Positions 39,119 to 48,152 of a stretch of DNA of 64,000 nucleotides are shown here, piece by piece (the first letter of the stretch is position 1; each line of letters begins with the position of its first letter). The notes under the pieces were generated by a model, which worked only from the letters and a program-made list of their open reading frames with translations, did no database searches and had not been told where the DNA came from. This DNA is from Brevibacterium aurantiacum. Lineage in GTDB: Bacteria > Actinomycetota > Actinomycetes > Actinomycetales > Brevibacteriaceae. A program made the translations under genes and the position numbers. The DNA lies in contig NZ_VLTK01000005.1 of NCBI RefSeq assembly GCF_007558825.1, forward strand, positions 248,001 to 312,000, in the 5' to 3' direction.

Positions 39119-40449
39119 TTCTCCTTGGTCGCAGATGCACTGCTGACTTCAGCCTGCTTGTCTGTTCGTGACCTTCGGCGAGCTTCGATCTTCTCTGGTT
39201 CGATACCAGGTGCACGCAGCAAATAGGTGAGGAACAGTCCGACGATATAGATTCCTGCCAGTACCCAGATGACAGGTGCAACTCCCATGACGGGCACGAG
39301 TCCTGCAATCACCGGCCCAACGAAGTTTGAAGCTCCAGCACCGAGATTGAGGACGGCGACTGCCGCAGCTTTGTGCTCTTTGGCGAGGAGAGGGACAACA
39401 GCAGAGAGTGGAACATACATTCCCAAGGCCAGTCCGTAGATAATGCCGATGATCATGACAATCCAGTAGTTCGCGCCGACGCTTTGCGGAACATAGTAGA
39501 AGCCGAGAATGGTGATGGCTGTGGCCAAGCCTCCGCCCCAAGCAATGACATTGAGTCGCCCGAAGATGTCTGATGCATAACCGGAGACGAGGTTGGCGAG
39601 GACATTTGCAAAGAGCATCGTTCCCCAGATCGATGACCATTCGGACTGGCTGAACCCGATAGTCTGCACCATGTAAACGTTGAGGAACACGGCGAACGAA
39701 TAGTACGACATGGTGTTGATCAGTCGTAATACGCCTCCGACAGCGACTTTTGGCCTTTCGGCCATGATCGTCACTGACTTGACCAGACCGTCCACGGTCT
39801 CTTTCTTGGTAGGTCGGCGGGAACCCTTCTGAGCCTTGACGAGGACCGCCACCATGACGGTAGCGACAATCACGAAGACGATTGCAGACCACAGTGTGCC
39901 GAGTGCGCCGAACGGTTCAACGACGGCCGACACGAAATAGCCGCTGATGACACCGAGGCCCATGGCGTTGAAGAACCAGTACCAGCCGACTGCTTTGCCC
40001 ATGACTTCATTCGAAGTCTCCATGGTGACCCACACCAGAAACCCGTAAGCGAAGAAGGGATACCCGATAGCTCTGACCGCATAGGCGAGGAGCATGATCG
40101 TGTAGTTCCCTGGGATGACTCCTCCAACGAGGAAGACGACCTCAAGGGCGATCCAGATGACACCGCCGATGATCATCACTCGACGTGGCCCCCATGACTC
40201 GGCCAGTGCCCCGGCCAACCAGGCTGCAACAGCGACTATAAGTCCGTAGACGGAGAAAAGGGTGGCGATGCTGCCGGCCCCGAATCCTCGATCAGTGAGA
40301 TAGTTCGAGAGGAAGCTGAGTTCGATTCCGTCGCCGACCATGAAGAGCATCAGCGCGACGAAACCCCAGGCAAGTTTGGCCGATATCCCTTGTTTGGTGA
40401 GGAAATTAGAGAATCTGCCGGTCTGTGCTGAATTCGTGGGTTCGGACAT
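39115..40449 (-). CDS. MFS transporter (sugar or polyol carrier)
   Basis: A 444-residue major facilitator with 12 likely helices. The first two are LAWGFVALMLFMVGDGIELSF and IATLFSVYGLIVAVAAWLAG; the cytosolic loop after helix 2 carries ESWGPRRVMIIGG. AAAGGAG fixes the start at 40449; the longer frame would begin inside the operator. It is the first gene of the minus-strand catabolic operon controlled by the divergent SorC-type regulator. Confidence 0.9.
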   Translation of the reverse strand: MSEPTNSAQTGRFSNFLTKQGISAKLAWGFVALMLFMVGDGIELSFLSNYLTDRGFGAGSIATLFSVYGLIVAVAAWLAGALAESWGPRRVMIIGGVIWIALEVVFLVGGVIPGNYTIMLLAYAVRAIGYPFFAYGFLVWVTMETSNEVMGKAVGWYWFFNAMGLGVISGYFVSAVVEPFGALGTLWSAIVFVIVATVMVAVLVKAQKGSRRPTKKETVDGLVKSVTIMAERPKVAVGGVLRLINTMSYYSFAVFLNVYMVQTIGFSQSEWSSIWGTMLFANVLANLVSGYASDIFGRLNVIAWGGGLATAITILGFYYVPQSVGANYWIVMIIGIIYGLALGMYVPLSAVVPLLAKEHKAAAVAVLNLGAGASNFVGPVIAGLVPVMGVAPVIWVLAGIYIVGLFLTYLLRAPGIEPEKIEARRRSRTDKQAEVSSASATKEN

Positions 40450-40466
40450 TGTCTCTCCTTTGAGTG

Positions 40467-40497
40467 TGAACATTTGTTCACGTCAATGAACATTCGT
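40467..40497. promoter_or_regulatory. Candidate SorC/DeoR-type operators
   Basis: TGAACATTTGTTCA (40467-40480) is a 6+2+6 inverted repeat. TGAACATTCGT (40487-40497) repeats the left arm exactly 20 bases further, about two helical turns. The sites lie just downstream of the minus-strand promoter, a position suited to repression of the catabolic operon. TGAACA-type half sites are known for SorC-family regulators such as B. subtilis DeoR. Confidence 0.6.
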
Positions 40498-40503
40498 AAG
40501 GGT

Positions 40504-40531
40504 AGAATAGGCACTGTCGGCATAAAGTCAA
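40504..40531 (-). promoter_or_regulatory. Candidate promoter of the MFS-to-SDR operon
   Basis: On the minus strand, TTGACT (40531-40526), a 16-base spacer and TATTCT (40509-40504). Transcription would start near 40497, inside the operator cluster. The same bases read TAGAAT (40503-40508) on the plus strand, a possible -10 for the divergent regulator gene. Confidence 0.55.
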
Positions 40532-40567
40532 GACCGTGACCGAACTATCACGAAGGAGTGGGTGGCG

Positions 40568-41515
40568 ATGAGCGATAGGCGCACAGTCGGTCGAGTGGCT
40601 CGACTGCATTTCGAAAATGGTCTCACTCATCAGGAGATCGCCAAGCTTTACGACCTTTCTCGAGTCAAGGTCACACGATTGTTGGCAGAAGCTCGTCAGA
40701 CCGGCATTGTTGAGATCACCGTCCATTCTGATGAACGCCCCTTCTATGAAGTCGAAAGAGCCTTGGCCGATCGGTTCGGGCTGAAGCGTGTCTGGGTGTC
40801 TCCTCCGATTGAACCAGGCGATTCGGGCGGGCAGTCAGCAGACAATCGGGTGCTGGGGGTCACTGGTGCAGAGGCAATGCAAACGTTGCTTGACCAAGCG
40901 ACTCGGGTGGTTATCGGTCTCAGTGCTGCTGTGAGCGTGAGCTCGAAATGCCTGCCGAAGTTCTCAGCCGCCGAGTTGGAGATATTCCCCTTGGCAGGAG
41001 GTCGTGCCGGTCGAGCGAGTGGATCGAATCCGCAGGAGCTGGTAGCAACTGTGGCGGCTGCAACGGGGGGCCAGAGTTTTCAGCTTCCGGCACCGTTGAT
41101 TGCTGCGGACTCCCGAGTCTATGAGGCACTGATGGATAGAGCTGGCTGTGCCGCTGTACTTGAAGAAGCGGCCCAGGCGGACCTCCTCATTGTCGGTGTG
41201 GGTGCGGCTAGCAAGGTTGCGCCGGTCTTCCGCCAACAGGTCAGTCCGTCCGACCTCGATGAAATCGCTCGTTCGACGGCAGTGGGCGATATTTCCGCAC
41301 GGTTCTTTGATTCCGCTGGCAGTGCCGTCCGCAATGATCTGGACAGGCGTGTGGTGGGTCTTTCGCTGGCGCAGATGCGGAAGATCTCGAATCGCTTGGC
41401 GATTTCCGGAGGTGAGGACAAGGCGGCTGCGGTGAGGGCCGTTGCGGAGTCGGGGCTGATCAATCATCTGGCTACCGACCTGACATGTGCATACGCACTT
41501 CTCAGCGAGGATTAG
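40568..41515 (+). CDS. SorC/DeoR-type sugar-binding transcriptional regulator
   Basis: A 315-residue regulator: N-terminal helix-turn-helix (about 10-50: ENGLTHQEIAKLYDLSRVKV, then TRLLAEARQTGIVEI) and the large C-terminal sugar-phosphate-binding domain (from about 60), with the family-like LLIVGVGAASKVAPVFRQQ and ISARFFDSAG segments. AAGGAG (40553-40558) favours ATG at 40568 over GTG at 40562. The effector is probably a phosphorylated intermediate of the divergent pathway. Confidence 0.9.
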   Translation: MSDRRTVGRVARLHFENGLTHQEIAKLYDLSRVKVTRLLAEARQTGIVEITVHSDERPFYEVERALADRFGLKRVWVSPPIEPGDSGGQSADNRVLGVTGAEAMQTLLDQATRVVIGLSAAVSVSSKCLPKFSAAELEIFPLAGGRAGRASGSNPQELVATVAAATGGQSFQLPAPLIAADSRVYEALMDRAGCAAVLEEAAQADLLIVGVGAASKVAPVFRQQVSPSDLDEIARSTAVGDISARFFDSAGSAVRNDLDRRVVGLSLAQMRKISNRLAISGGEDKAAAVRAVAESGLINHLATDLTCAYALLSED

Positions 41516-41690
41516 CGAGCAGCAAGTTGTTGGGTATCTATTGAGAGCCCTTCCTCGCCGAGTGCCGAGATCACAGAACTCCATGAGTCTGCCAAAATCG
41601 AGTCGGATGGCCACAGGTTCAACTAGGCTGGACACGGCGCACGCCAGCGCCGCTCTGCGTATCTGATCGAACGACAGAAGGGCTTGACGG

Positions 41691-43706
41691 GTGACGATCC
41701 TCTATTCCATCGGGCTGGGCGTCCTCAGCGCACTTATCGTCGGCTTCCTCGTCCGGCGAATGATGTTCACCGGCACGGGTGCAGCTCGCAATACCATCGT
41801 TTCCCTCGCCATGGGGCTCTCGATCTGGCCGATCACCCTCCAGGCGTATCGTCTTCTGGGTATCGCAGAGGGCGGGCAGTATCCGACCCTCGACATGAGC
41901 TTCCCGGCGATCATGGTCTTTCTCCTGCTGTTCGCCTGGTTCATCGTCATCCAAATGTTCGTGCTCCTGGCCATCGAGCTCGTTCTACCGACAGGATCGC
42001 TGAGTTCGCTGCTGCGGTCGGCGCCGAAGATCCCCACCTGGTATCGCAGGCTCAATCGCCTGGCCCAGATCCAGAAGATCCTCATCCAGTTCGGACTCTC
42101 CCGCTACCTCAAGCCCCGGATTCCGACCTTGCGAGTGTCCCTGCGCGAGGTCGCGTCGACCACGCGTGACGCGCTCGCCGCTGCTGGCGTCACCTTCATC
42201 AAGCTCGGCCAGTTCATCGCCACCCGTGGTGACATGATCCCGCACGAATTCGTCGAAGAGTTCTCTACTTTGCAGGCGGGTGTACCGCCGGTGCCGTTCA
42301 GTGAGGTCAAGGGCCAGCTCGAAGCACAGTGGGGCAGGCCCGTCGCCGAGGTGTTCGCAGAGTTCGACGAGGTCCCCTTCGCTGCCGCTTCGGTCGCACA
42401 GGTCCACCGAGCCGTCACCTGGGACGGTCGTGTCGTCGCCGTGAAGGTGCAGAGGCCGAAGATTCGTAAACAGGTCAGAGCCGACTGCGATATCGTCCTC
42501 ACCCTGGCCGATCGCCTCGAACGCTCCACCGATTGGGCGAGCAGGGTCGGCATTGGGAAGCTTGCCCGCAGCTTCGTCGATTCCCTGCAGGGAGAACTCG
42601 ACTACCGCGGGGAGTTGTCCCACATCGAGGCTTTGCGCACAGCCGACGAGACGGGCCGATCCACCTCGGGGACGGACTCCATGGTGCGCATCCCACGGGT
42701 GTACAAGGAGTACTCCGGTGAGTACGTCATCGTCATGGACCTCATCGAGGGTGTTCCGCTCTCACATGCCACCGAGGTTATCGAGAATCTTTCGGAGCTG
42801 GCCAGAAACGAGATCGCTCAGGATCTCTTCCTCATGGTCGTCCGGCAGGTGCTGGGCAAGGGCATCTTCCACGCCGACCTGCACCCGGGCAACATTGTCA
42901 TTTCACCAGCAGGGAGAGCCGGCCTCGTCGACTTTGGGGCCGTCGGGCGCATCGACAAACGAGACCGCCGTGCCATTGCCTTGCTGCTCATGGCCTTCGA
43001 CTCGCAGAACTCGCAAGCGGCGACGGCCGCAATACTCGACCTCCTCGGCACACCCAGTGACATCAATCTTCGGGAGCTGCAGCGCGAGATCGGTCAGATC
43101 CTGCTCAAATACGGTGACGGCCTGCCGGGCTCGACCTCGGCGGCCCTGTTCGGGGAGCTCATCGACTTCGTCGTCGACTTCGGTTTCCCCATGCCCGCTT
43201 CGGTCGCCACTGCCTTCCGGGCGATCAGCACTCTCGAGGGGTCGATCACGAAGCTCAACCCCGAGCTCAACCTGCTCACTCTCGTGACGCAGAACGGACG
43301 CAGCCTTCTGCGTGAGGTCGGAGGGCTGGGAGTCGATCTGCAGGAGACGGCACTCTACGCGGCCGCCGTCGGCCCGCAGATCGCAGAGCTGCCCGGGCAG
43401 CTCTCACGCATCGCCGGCCACCTGCAGGACGGTACCCTCGACGTCGGCACGAGCGGCCTGAATATTTCGATGATCAAGGGGCTGCTCAAGTCCACGGTTG
43501 AACAGTTCATCCAAGTGATTGTGTCCACGGCCCTCATCCTTGGGGGAGTGATCCTCATGGCGGCCGACTTCGGTCCGCCGCTGGCGCCCGAGCTCAAGCT
43601 GTTCACGTACTTCGGAGCCTGGGTGCTGCTGGTCGGCAGCGTCATAGCGGCGATGGTGCTGGCACCGGCGCTGCGACAGCGGATGGTGTGGGAAGGCCTG
43701 GGGTAA
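41691..43706 (+). CDS. ABC1/UbiB-family protein kinase-like membrane protein
   Basis: A 671-residue protein. Three N-terminal hydrophobic helices (about 1-100) precede the UbiB kinase-like domain. That domain has FIKLGQFIATRGDMIPHEF (KxGQ motif), AAASVAQVHRA, VAVKVQRPKI and FHADLHPGNI with the catalytic loop, then VDFGAVGRI. Two more helices close the C-terminus (about 600-665). UbiB proteins are atypical ATPases linked to quinone or lipid handling; actinobacterial homologues are poorly defined. The GTG start at 41691 follows a weak AAGGG. Confidence 0.9.
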   Translation: MTILYSIGLGVLSALIVGFLVRRMMFTGTGAARNTIVSLAMGLSIWPITLQAYRLLGIAEGGQYPTLDMSFPAIMVFLLLFAWFIVIQMFVLLAIELVLPTGSLSSLLRSAPKIPTWYRRLNRLAQIQKILIQFGLSRYLKPRIPTLRVSLREVASTTRDALAAAGVTFIKLGQFIATRGDMIPHEFVEEFSTLQAGVPPVPFSEVKGQLEAQWGRPVAEVFAEFDEVPFAAASVAQVHRAVTWDGRVVAVKVQRPKIRKQVRADCDIVLTLADRLERSTDWASRVGIGKLARSFVDSLQGELDYRGELSHIEALRTADETGRSTSGTDSMVRIPRVYKEYSGEYVIVMDLIEGVPLSHATEVIENLSELARNEIAQDLFLMVVRQVLGKGIFHADLHPGNIVISPAGRAGLVDFGAVGRIDKRDRRAIALLLMAFDSQNSQAATAAILDLLGTPSDINLRELQREIGQILLKYGDGLPGSTSAALFGELIDFVVDFGFPMPASVATAFRAISTLEGSITKLNPELNLLTLVTQNGRSLLREVGGLGVDLQETALYAAAVGPQIAELPGQLSRIAGHLQDGTLDVGTSGLNISMIKGLLKSTVEQFIQVIVSTALILGGVILMAADFGPPLAPELKLFTYFGAWVLLVGSVIAAMVLAPALRQRMVWEGLG

Positions 43707-43804
43707 TCCAAGGCGGCCTGACACCGTGTGGCTGGTTTGTTCCCATAGTCGTGGAGTGACGGCGGTGCACTGCAAGCGGAATGGCACTCGCTAGGATGAT
43801 CGAC

Positions 43805-44707
43805 ATGACGGACACAGACCACACGACAGGAACGGCGCGCATCAGCGACACCGCACTTATCTTCGAAGGCGGCGGTATGCGAGCGTCTCTGACAAGCGGG
43901 ATGGTCGTCACGTTGCTTGGCGCCGGTCTGGACTTCGACTGGGTCGCAGGGATCAGCGCCGGAGCGTCGAATGCGGTGAACTATCTGTCCGGTGACGCAC
44001 GTCGGGCGCGCAGATCATTTGTCGACTTTGCTGCGGATGAGCAATTCGGCGGTCTGCGTTACTTTGCCCGCGGGCAGGGCATGTTCAACGCGGAGTACAT
44101 CTACCAGGAGGCCGGCGGTCCCGAAGAGGCCCTGCCCTTTGATTGGGCGTCTTTCCAGTCGAGTTCTGCCGACATGCGAATCATCGCGTTTGACGCAGTG
44201 ACAGGTGAGGACGTCGTGTGGTCGCGCAAGGACACACCCCACATCGAAGATCTCATGGTTCGCGTCCGTGCCTCCTCGACGATGCCGGGTCTCATGCCTC
44301 CGGTCCACCTGAACGGACACGTCTACGTCGACGGCGCGATGGGCGAAGATGGCGGAATCGCGTTGAGCCAGGCCCAGCGCGAAGGCTTCGAAAAATTCGT
44401 CATCGTCCTCACACAGGAGCGCTCATACCGGAAGGTACCGCAGCGTTTTCCCGCCATCTACCGAAGCATCTTTCGTCGGTACCCGGCGGTGGGCGAGGCG
44501 CTGCTCACCCGATGGAAGCGCTACAACGAAACGCGTGACCGCATCTTTGCTCTCGAAGCCGAGGGGCGGGCTCACGTCTTTGCTCCGGAACGGATGCCGG
44601 TTGACAACGGCACCCGAGATCTCTCGCGCCTCGCCGCGGCTCATCGCATGGGGCTGTCTCAGTCACGCCGCGAGTTGCCGGCGATGCGCGAGTTCCTCGG
44701 GGTGTGA
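43805..44707 (+). CDS. Patatin-like phospholipase
   Basis: A 300-residue alpha/beta hydrolase of the patatin type. The oxyanion loop is EGGGMRAS, the nucleophile elbow is GISAGAS (GxSxG), and the second residue of the Ser-Asp dyad is in VDGAMGEDG. It would release fatty acids from lipids; the acceptor is unknown. Of three in-frame ATGs, 43805 lies 7 bases after TAGGAT (43792-43797), a possible leaderless -10, and 9 bases after AGGA. Confidence 0.88.
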   Translation: MTDTDHTTGTARISDTALIFEGGGMRASLTSGMVVTLLGAGLDFDWVAGISAGASNAVNYLSGDARRARRSFVDFAADEQFGGLRYFARGQGMFNAEYIYQEAGGPEEALPFDWASFQSSSADMRIIAFDAVTGEDVVWSRKDTPHIEDLMVRVRASSTMPGLMPPVHLNGHVYVDGAMGEDGGIALSQAQREGFEKFVIVLTQERSYRKVPQRFPAIYRSIFRRYPAVGEALLTRWKRYNETRDRIFALEAEGRAHVFAPERMPVDNGTRDLSRLAAAHRMGLSQSRRELPAMREFLGV

Positions 44708-44828
44708 GCAGCGAATTGCTACGCGAACGACAGCTTTTCGCAACACGATTCCGCGTGGAAACGGAGCCCACTTCTGCGTAGTTCCACGAGAACCGCCATT
44801 AAAGGTTTCTACATCGCGACGGGTAATC

Positions 44829-46148
44829 TCACCCCAGAGACAAACGACCAATCATTGCAGCTTGCAGAATTGACTCTGCTCCTGAAGTGTCGAGCAAGAT
44901 GGGATTGTTGTCGCAGAGCCGCTTGGAGGCGACCCCCTTCTCTGCAGCCGACCCAATCGTGGCGGGATCGAAGCCGATCTGGCTCAGAGCGCTCGGAATT
45001 TCTATTCCCGACAGATACAGCTGTACGAGACGGGGTGCTGCGGCCGCTAGTTGTTCTTCTTGGTTTCCGCCTGCGCTCGTTCCGTTGCTGGCAGCGAGGA
45101 TAAGCGCATGATCCGCTTGTGAGACACTTGCCGACAAGATGTCGTCCGCAATGACACTTCTTCCGATGATCCGAGCAATCTCTGCGTATTCCGGAATTCG
45201 AGCCTGACAGTTGAACTCCATCACGTATGGCATGAGCAGTCCGGTTCCGACCCCGTGTGGTGTGCGTGTCGCAGCTCCGACGGGGTACTGAAGAGCATGA
45301 GCGGCGGCGTTGCCCGCAGTGCCAAAAGCCAGTCCACCTAGGAGCGCGCCGTACATCACTTGTGTGCGCGCATGCAGCGAATCCGGTTCCCGATAAGCTC
45401 CCAGGAGCCCGTCGCTGATGGACTGAATTCCTTCAAGGGCCAAAGAGTTTGTGAGCTTGCTTTGCCCTATAGCTACGCGGCTTGCCAAGAGATCGGGATG
45501 GCTGTCTCTCCTGACGGCGGTGTATGACTCTATGCAGTGGGTGAGTGCATCGGCACCGGAAGCCGCGGTTACCGAGGGCGGACAGGTGAGTGTCAGTTCG
45601 GGGTCGCAGAGTGCCACTGTAGGAATTAGATAGGGACTCGAAACTCCTGCCTTCACGCCTTGCTCTGTGTCTGTCAGCACAGCGACAGGGGTGACCTCTG
45701 AACCTGTTCCGGCTGTCGTTGGAATAGCCACGATCGGGAGAATAGGTCCTGGGACTGCGAACTCTCCGAAGTACTGTTTGACGTCCCCTGGGTGGGCGAG
45801 CAGACACGAGACAAGTTTCGCCAGGTCAATACTCGAACCTCCGCCAATTGCCACTACCGCATCTGTCGAATGCCTCTTGGCGGCCGACACAGCAGCAGCG
45901 ATGTCTTCTATTGGCAGCTCGGGTGAGACGTCACTGAATACCTCTACTTCAATGCCGCTGTCGGCAACGTTGTTCATCAGTGTGCTCACTTCCGGGTGCG
46001 TGACCATCGAAGGATCAACGCAGAAGAAGACTCGGGTCCCGAGAGTATTGAGGATTTTTGGAAGACTATGGCGCTGACCTGTACCGAAGATGATCTCTCG
46101 TGGCGCTCGGAATCCCGCAAATAGTCGGTTACATTTGAGTTCAGACAT
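44829..46148 (-). CDS. Iron-containing alcohol dehydrogenase family protein
   Basis: A 439-residue group III metal-dependent alcohol dehydrogenase. The NAD site is DAVVAIGGGSSIDLAK; metal ligands lie in SGADALTHCIESY (Asp, His) and in HALQYPVGAATRTPHGVGTG (two His). IPTTAGTGSEVTPVAV is conserved in the family. Substrates include alcohols, lactaldehyde and maleylacetate, so specificity is open. Possible starts are 46148 and 46157; no strong ribosome site decides. An MFS gene on the same strand lies upstream. Confidence 0.88.
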   Translation of the reverse strand: MSELKCNRLFAGFRAPREIIFGTGQRHSLPKILNTLGTRVFFCVDPSMVTHPEVSTLMNNVADSGIEVEVFSDVSPELPIEDIAAAVSAAKRHSTDAVVAIGGGSSIDLAKLVSCLLAHPGDVKQYFGEFAVPGPILPIVAIPTTAGTGSEVTPVAVLTDTEQGVKAGVSSPYLIPTVALCDPELTLTCPPSVTAASGADALTHCIESYTAVRRDSHPDLLASRVAIGQSKLTNSLALEGIQSISDGLLGAYREPDSLHARTQVMYGALLGGLAFGTAGNAAAHALQYPVGAATRTPHGVGTGLLMPYVMEFNCQARIPEYAEIARIIGRSVIADDILSASVSQADHALILAASNGTSAGGNQEEQLAAAAPRLVQLYLSGIEIPSALSQIGFDPATIGSAAEKGVASKRLCDNNPILLDTSGAESILQAAMIGRLSLG

Positions 46149-46331
46149 TGGTTCCATTCCATTCTCGCTAGGGTCGCTTTTCGTTAGATCCTGTATCGAT
46201 TTTTGCCTAAGCACCGTTACCGTTCTCAAACTCATACAGATCACTGGTTGATCTGTCGGCGCCCCTGTGCCCAGTAGAGAGTAGACAGTAAGTACAATGC
46301 GTGTGGCTATCTGTCACCGCATCACAATTAC

Positions 46332-47759
46332 TCATCCAGCGTGTCCCCTGCCGCCGTCCAGATTCGATTCTTGTCTCGATTCATCGACTGTCACATCATT
46401 TTCCGTAACACCGACGGCACGAATATCACGGTCGCGGATCAACCATGTACAGGCGAGAGTTACGGCACAGGAGAAGACTACATAGGCCAATGCAGCATTG
46501 AGGCCAAATCCACCAACGAACCATGTAAGGATAAATGGGGTCATGCCGGAAGCGATGATTCCAGAAACCTGATAGACAATTGAAATCCCCGTGTACCGGG
46601 TCGCGGGTGGGAAAAGCTCGGCATAGAATGCCGCCATCGGACCATACATCAGTGGATAGACAACGCCAAGAGCAACGACTAGTACTGCGGTAAGCGCCAG
46701 CCATGAACCCGTTTGAATAGCCCAGAAGGCCGGATATACGATCGCGACAAGTGCCAATGCTCCGCTGCCGAAAACCACACGACGCGGAATTGCGTCCGAA
46801 ACTCGACCCCACACAGGTATAAAGATCGCCAAAATGACTGCTGAGATCATGAGAGATAACAAAACCTCAAGTTGCGAAAATCCGACAGTGCCTGTCGCGA
46901 ATGCAATAATGAATACTGCCAAAAGATTATATGCGACACCCTCGGCGTAGCGAGTCCCCATTCCTAGCAGCAAATGCCGACGCGACAGTCGGTCTTTGAG
47001 CAACTCGGCAAGAGGGATTTTGCGTTCTACGCTATCCACTTTTTTCTGCGCGGCACGGAAACTGGGAGTCTCTGCAATTTTCGAACGAAGATAGACTCCC
47101 ACAACGACCAGCAGAATGCTGACGAAGAAGGCAATGCGCCACCCCCACGCGAGGAATGCTTCATCCGACATAAACACGTTAAGGAGTGTGAACGCGCCTG
47201 TGCCCAACAAGAGGCCAAAGGCGAGACCCATCTGAGGAAAACTGCCGAAGAATCCTCGTCTGGTCTTAGGCGCGTACTCAACGCTCAACAGCACTGCGCC
47301 TCCCCACTCGCCGCCGATCGCGATTCCTTGAGCGATCCGCAAGAGGATGAGCGTGATGGGCGCCCAAATTCCGATCTGCTCGTACGTGGGAATCGCGCCG
47401 ATCAGGAACGTAGCGATGCCCATAATGTACATGGTCGTTACTAGAGTCCTCTTGCGCCCTATCCGGTCGCCCAGGTGGCCGAAGACCAATCCCCCCAACG
47501 GGCGGGCCAAGAAGCCCACAGCGAAAGTTCCGTAAGATAGCAGCAGCCCGATAGTGCTGTCACCGGTCGGGAAGTACAGACGGTCGAATACTAGACCTGC
47601 AGCCGTGCCGTAGAGGAAGAAGTCGTACCATTCGATGGTCGTGCCGATTGTCGACGATGACACCGCTGTCCGAACGTCTTTCTTGGACACGCGGTGAGTG
47701 TCGTCGGTCATTTCAGTCTGGCGGAGGCCGCCAGCGTCAGTTGCTGGTTCCTGTTGCAT
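46332..47759 (-). CDS. MFS transporter, metabolite:proton symporter type
   Basis: A 475-residue major facilitator of the metabolite:H+ symporter (MHS) group, which carries organic acids, betaines and aromatic acids. TIEWYDFFLYGTAAGLVF in helix 1, GHLGDRIGRKRTLV in the loop after helix 2 and GIAIGGEWGGAVLL in helix 4 are the usual markers. The C-terminal 30 residues are charged and soluble. The dehydrogenase 183 bases downstream may act on the imported compound. Confidence 0.9.
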   Translation of the reverse strand: MQQEPATDAGGLRQTEMTDDTHRVSKKDVRTAVSSSTIGTTIEWYDFFLYGTAAGLVFDRLYFPTGDSTIGLLLSYGTFAVGFLARPLGGLVFGHLGDRIGRKRTLVTTMYIMGIATFLIGAIPTYEQIGIWAPITLILLRIAQGIAIGGEWGGAVLLSVEYAPKTRRGFFGSFPQMGLAFGLLLGTGAFTLLNVFMSDEAFLAWGWRIAFFVSILLVVVGVYLRSKIAETPSFRAAQKKVDSVERKIPLAELLKDRLSRRHLLLGMGTRYAEGVAYNLLAVFIIAFATGTVGFSQLEVLLSLMISAVILAIFIPVWGRVSDAIPRRVVFGSGALALVAIVYPAFWAIQTGSWLALTAVLVVALGVVYPLMYGPMAAFYAELFPPATRYTGISIVYQVSGIIASGMTPFILTWFVGGFGLNAALAYVVFSCAVTLACTWLIRDRDIRAVGVTENDVTVDESRQESNLDGGRGHAG

Positions 47760-48152
47760 ATCACGTTCTCCAATTCGAGATGGAGCAGTGCGGGGAGTCG
47801 ACGCCGTTCATCGTTCTGAGTTGCATCTTTGCACTGCGGATCGTTACGACTCTGGCCGACTGCTTCGGCTTGGTCTAGGAACGCCTCCGGCACTCATCCC
47901 ACCACCGAGACGGGACAGCGAGAGTAGAAACGGGAAAGCCTCGACATCAATGCACTGATGAGGCTGGGTCAGAAGAATCGGTCACGATGTGCGGTTGCCG
48001 AGGCTGGCAGAGGTGGTGGCAGCTCAATCGGGGACACCTTGTGATCCGGGGGACAGGATGTCGAGTGTCCCGGGAGGTGTTCGGTCACCGAGACTCTAGC
48101 GTCGTCGGTGCCCGAACATCTCCACAGGCTAGACTCCTGAAGGGTCAGACCC
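47760..48152. other. Gene-free stretch between MFS and xsc
   Basis: About 390 bases with no credible ORF. It holds GGGACAC (48031-48037) with its inverse GTGTCCC (48065-48071), and a longer imperfect hairpin at 48076-48120 listed separately. A small perfect inverted repeat, AGGGTC/GACCCT, lies just beyond the xsc stop near 48140. Confidence 0.5.
48076..48120 (-). terminator. Long hairpin downstream of xsc, possible terminator
   Basis: Two 16-base arms (48076-48091 and 48105-48120) pair with one mismatch and one G-U, around a 13-base loop. It lies 33 bases past the xsc stop. No T run follows, so it would be a non-canonical (I-shaped) terminator, or an unrelated DNA or RNA structure. Confidence 0.45.
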
